A DNA stretch of 64,000 nucleotides, from assembly GCF_014324365.1 (NCBI RefSeq), contig NZ_QEIG01000008.1:791078-855077 (forward strand). The letters run 5' to 3'. Source of the stretch: Algoriphagus sp. AK58. Lineage in GTDB: Bacteria > Bacteroidota > Bacteroidia > Cytophagales > Cyclobacteriaceae. Numbering within the stretch: position 1 is the stretch's first letter; each line of letters begins with the position of its first letter. Made by a program: the position numbers and the translations under genes. This document shows, one piece after another, positions 61,680 to 64,000 of this stretch. The notes under the pieces were generated by a model. It saw only the letters and a program-made list of their open reading frames with translations. It did no database searches and was not told the DNA's origin.

Positions 61680-62183
61680 TTAAGTCCTAACCCCCTTTAA
61701 ATAGGTCACGATGGGAACTTCGACCCTGACTTCTTTGGATGAAGGAAAATTCCAGCCTTGATCGTACATTATTTCAAAAACTTCTGAAAGGTTATCCTCT
61801 CTTTCTATTCCATCATCCCAGATATGAAGAATGGTGTAGAGTACGGTTTTGTCTGAATCAAATTGAATTCCCTTTTCTTCTATAAATTTTCTAAGACTTT
61901 CTTCAGGGTTAAAAACCTCGTATTTGTCCAGAATAGATTTTGGTGTTTCCTCAGAAAACTGGACCGTTATTGAATCTCCGTAAGTTATCTGAAAAGAGTA
62001 GGCAAAGTAGTTAACAGAGTCTGCCTCTCTTGGATGTCTTAAGATAACTCGAGCTACTTCCCTTCTAAGCAAGGAGAAATATTCATCCTCTTTTTTATTT
62101 ACCTCTTGGCCAAATGTTTGGATACAAAGAGCAAAAAATAATAAGACAAGGATTCCATTTATAATTATTCTTTTCACTGACAT
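61680..62183 (-). CDS. Unknown exported protein next to the metallopeptidase relic
   Basis: A 167-residue protein with a signal peptide (MSVKRIIINGILVLLFFALC; cleaved before QEVN). The mature part is acidic and contains ILHIWDDGIEREDNLSEVFE. I do not recognise a family. Its first 10 bp overlap the stop of the metallopeptidase-like frame (ATGTCAGTGA), a coupled start. In toxin loci, such a partner gene can be an immunity protein, but nothing in the sequence shows it. Confidence 0.6.
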   Translation of the reverse strand: MSVKRIIINGILVLLFFALCIQTFGQEVNKKEDEYFSLLRREVARVILRHPREADSVNYFAYSFQITYGDSITVQFSEETPKSILDKYEVFNPEESLRKFIEEKGIQFDSDKTVLYTILHIWDDGIEREDNLSEVFEIMYDQGWNFPSSKEVRVEVPIVTYLKGVRT

Positions 62184-63469
62184 TTTACACCCTTTTCAGA
62201 ATTTCTATATTTTTGATTGGTTGCAATTATTTGGTTTTTTTGATGTGTAGATAATTTTTCCCATTTGGATGTTTTATGCAATCCACCCCAAGCCAAATGA
62301 GTTGCTTCTGTAGAACTTATGCTATAGTGTTCCATTAATGCTTGACTTAATAAGTTAAGATAAGAATTCGCCATATTTTCATGGTCTAAGGATTCAGTTG
62401 ACATGTTTATATTCAAATAACCCATATAAGCATGTAACAATTCATGAAAAACCGTAACCATAACATACTCTTTTGAACTGTTACTTAGAACATTTCTGTT
62501 CAGATCAATAGTAAAAAGTAATCGATCTAACTGTGGCATCCACATCGTTGACCCATCTACAGTATCTGCCAACGTAGTAATATCATATATTTCGATATTA
62601 AATTTTTCGCTTTGTCCAAAAGCATTATATATCAAACTGGTTATCTGATTTTTAAATTGGGAATCAACAGCTTTATCCACTTGTCCTTATATACAAGGAT
62701 TCTGAACTTTGTTTTCAATCTTGTAAACAATTCCGCCATCTCCTCCTCCACCATTCGTTCCATCATCCAAGCAGGCATCATTTTGATTGGTTACGCGCAA
62801 TCCTCCTGTACCACATCCTTCTCCTCCACAGGTGGTATGGCTATACTCCTCATAGATTACTACCCCGCCTATGCTGTACACCCAGTACCAATCGATGCAG
62901 TTCTCGGTACTGAAGTTCTCCAATCCCCTTCGGGAATTAAGCAATCGGTCCAGAGATCGTTCTACTGTCTGCCCATTGGCCTGCACCGCATCTAAGGGTC
63001 TGGAACCAAAATCAGACCATAAATAGGTCAGTTGGGAAGACTTCACGCCGGAGAGGAATCCTTCGATCAGCACTCCTTCGTTATCGAGAAGAAAGTCCCC
63101 ATCCTTGCCGGCCATTTCCAAAATTCCTCCACGGATGACTTTACCGCCTGCATTAAGCTCAAAGACCAGTCTACGCAGGTACCCTTGTGCATAGGTCGCC
63201 TTGACCTTCCGATGAGCCGGGACGATCAGGATTTTCCCATCAGAATAGCTCTTCGCTCCCTCCCATTAAGGAAACACTTCCAGATCCGACTGGATTCGAC
63301 CATATAGATTCCCCTGCTTGGGCTTTTCCAGGTCGTAATACGACCGAGCCACCGGTAGGGGATCCACCAAAACTGCTTGCTGAGGAGACGCTATCTCCTC
63401 CAAAGTACATGACCAAAAGATCATCAGGGCTAAGGTTCCCAGCCCCAGGGAGTAAAAAGGTTTGTTCAT
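62174..63469 (-). pseudogene. Lipoprotein with metallopeptidase-like domain, broken by two in-frame TAA codons
   Basis: The ATG at 63469 opens MNKPFYSLGLGTLALMIFWS-C (Cys21), giving 67 residues before TAA at 63268-63266. The same frame continues (WEGAKSYSDGKILIVP) for 192 codons to a second TAA at 62689-62687 (between NPCI and GQVDKAVDSQ), then 170 codons to the final stop at 62174. The whole 1296 bp stays in one frame. A single base change (for example CAA or AAA to TAA) would explain each stop. The last part has HELLH (residues 342-346), a zinc peptidase motif, and resembles a recurrent C-terminal module of Bacteroidota surface lipoproteins. If the organism does not read through, only fragments are made. 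Confidence 0.75.
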
Positions 63470-63664
63470 ACTAAAAAATTTAACTTCTTTAGTATAACCC
63501 CTCCCCGACCAAAAAGTCAATAGTTGACTAAAATTAATTTTCAAGGTATTGAAAATCAGCAACTTTGATTTTGGTTTTAAAAAATGCTGACTTTAAGGTC
63601 TTTACAGCCTATTTGGAAGGCCATTTTGAAAGGGCAAATGCAAAATTTGTTGGAAAAAGGAAAG

Positions 63665-63693
63665 ACCTGTAAGGTTTTGGAAACCTGACAGGT
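63665..63693. repeat. Palindromic repeat (copy 3, diverged)
   Basis: ACCTGTAAGGTTT and AAACCTGACAGGT around TGG form the same kind of hairpin as at 11543 and 33345, with one mismatch between the arms. Confidence 0.65.
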
Positions 63694-63736
63694 GGGGTGT
63701 AAAATATTTGATTTAAAATTCAATATTTTACACCCC
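63694..63736. promoter_or_regulatory. Perfect 15-bp hairpin before the last gene
   Basis: GGGGTGTAAAATATT (63694-63708) and its exact complement AATATTTTACACCCC (63722-63736) surround a 13-nt AT-rich loop, 36 bp before the ATG of the following gene. It may be a terminator-like leader or the end of a mobile element. The 303-bp gap 63470-63772 holds this and copy 3 of the repeat, and no gene. Confidence 0.6.
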
Positions 63737-63772
63737 ATTTTATTATATTCCATTGTCTAAATTTATTGACCT

Positions 63773-63976
63773 ATGGAAGATGACAGTACAAGTTGGAAAG
63801 AAAGAGCTATTTCAAGAAGACTGGAGAACAAAGAATTAAATAAGCGACGCAAGGAACTCATTAAGAGCAGAGATGGATGGAAAGAAAAGTACATGGTTCA
63901 AAAGGAAAAAGCGGACAAACTCGAGCATGATCTGGAGTTAATCAAAAAAAAACTGATCGAGATTCTGTCGTATTAA
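63773..63976 (+). CDS. Small coiled-coil protein, possible transposase helper
   Basis: A 67-residue, highly charged protein (WKERAISRRLENKELNKRRK, then KADKLEHDLELIKKKLIEIL), predicted as one long coiled coil. Its N-terminal pattern recalls short reading frames placed just before some transposase genes, and a perfect inverted repeat sits upstream. The window ends 24 bp after its stop, so the next gene cannot be seen and the assignment is weak. Confidence 0.5.
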   Translation: MEDDSTSWKERAISRRLENKELNKRRKELIKSRDGWKEKYMVQKEKADKLEHDLELIKKKLIEILSY

Positions 63977-64000
63977 AGGTTAATCTTTCACGTCCCAAAA

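Overview
The window comes from a Bacteroidota chromosome, most likely a free-living Cytophagales member of the Cyclobacteriaceae (Algoriphagus-like). The evidence is a SusC/SusD pair, the gliding genes gldA-gldF-gldG, the family markers DUF5916, DUF5686, DUF4290 and DUF4221, many signal-peptidase-II lipoproteins, a promoter matching the Bacteroidota TTTG/TAnnTTTG type, and AT-rich spacers full of palindromic repeats. The genus is an inference. I saw no rRNA, tRNA or CRISPR array.

Left part (1-23.6 kb): the 3' end of a DUF5916 outer-membrane protein, a solitary DUF4143 AAA ATPase behind two tandem dyad repeats, a beta-propeller lipoprotein, and a DUF5686 outer-membrane protein. Then comes the most distinctive block: susC-susD, three long FG-GAP/ASPIC-UnbV lipoproteins with a small unknown lipoprotein overlapping between the first two, and a vanadium-dependent haloperoxidase-like lipoprotein with a complete vanadate-binding residue set and its own near-perfect promoter. 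A perfect 20-bp LacI-type palindrome lies upstream of susC. No glycoside hydrolase is adjacent, so this is not a standard polysaccharide-utilisation locus.

Middle part (23.6-37.8 kb): mostly housekeeping. It holds sigma factor, anti-sigma factor, gmk and nadD on the minus strand, then an LpxL-like acyltransferase, a PcrA/UvrD helicase, and DUF4290-murA (MurA has Asp at the fosfomycin-target Cys position). These are followed by a sugar-acid dehydratase with an SDR/acetoacetate-decarboxylase-like/SDR operon, a Nif3-like exported protein and small lipoproteins.

Right part (37.8-64 kb): a REP-associated tyrosine transposase flanked by its palindrome arrays and frameshifted near its end by a 10-bp tandem duplication; an M20 peptidase and a GH13 amylase; a GH25 muramidase; two Cys-type sulfatases, a sulfatase relic, an esterase and a Tat-exported isomerase-like protein; gldA-gldF-gldG; dnaN; an amidohydrolase; and a last minus-strand cluster. 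That cluster is headed by a lipoprotein/metallopeptidase-like gene broken by two in-frame TAA codons, followed by a run of small secreted lipoproteins, two of which share a 210-bp block that looks recently converted. The right edge may hold the start of another mobile element.
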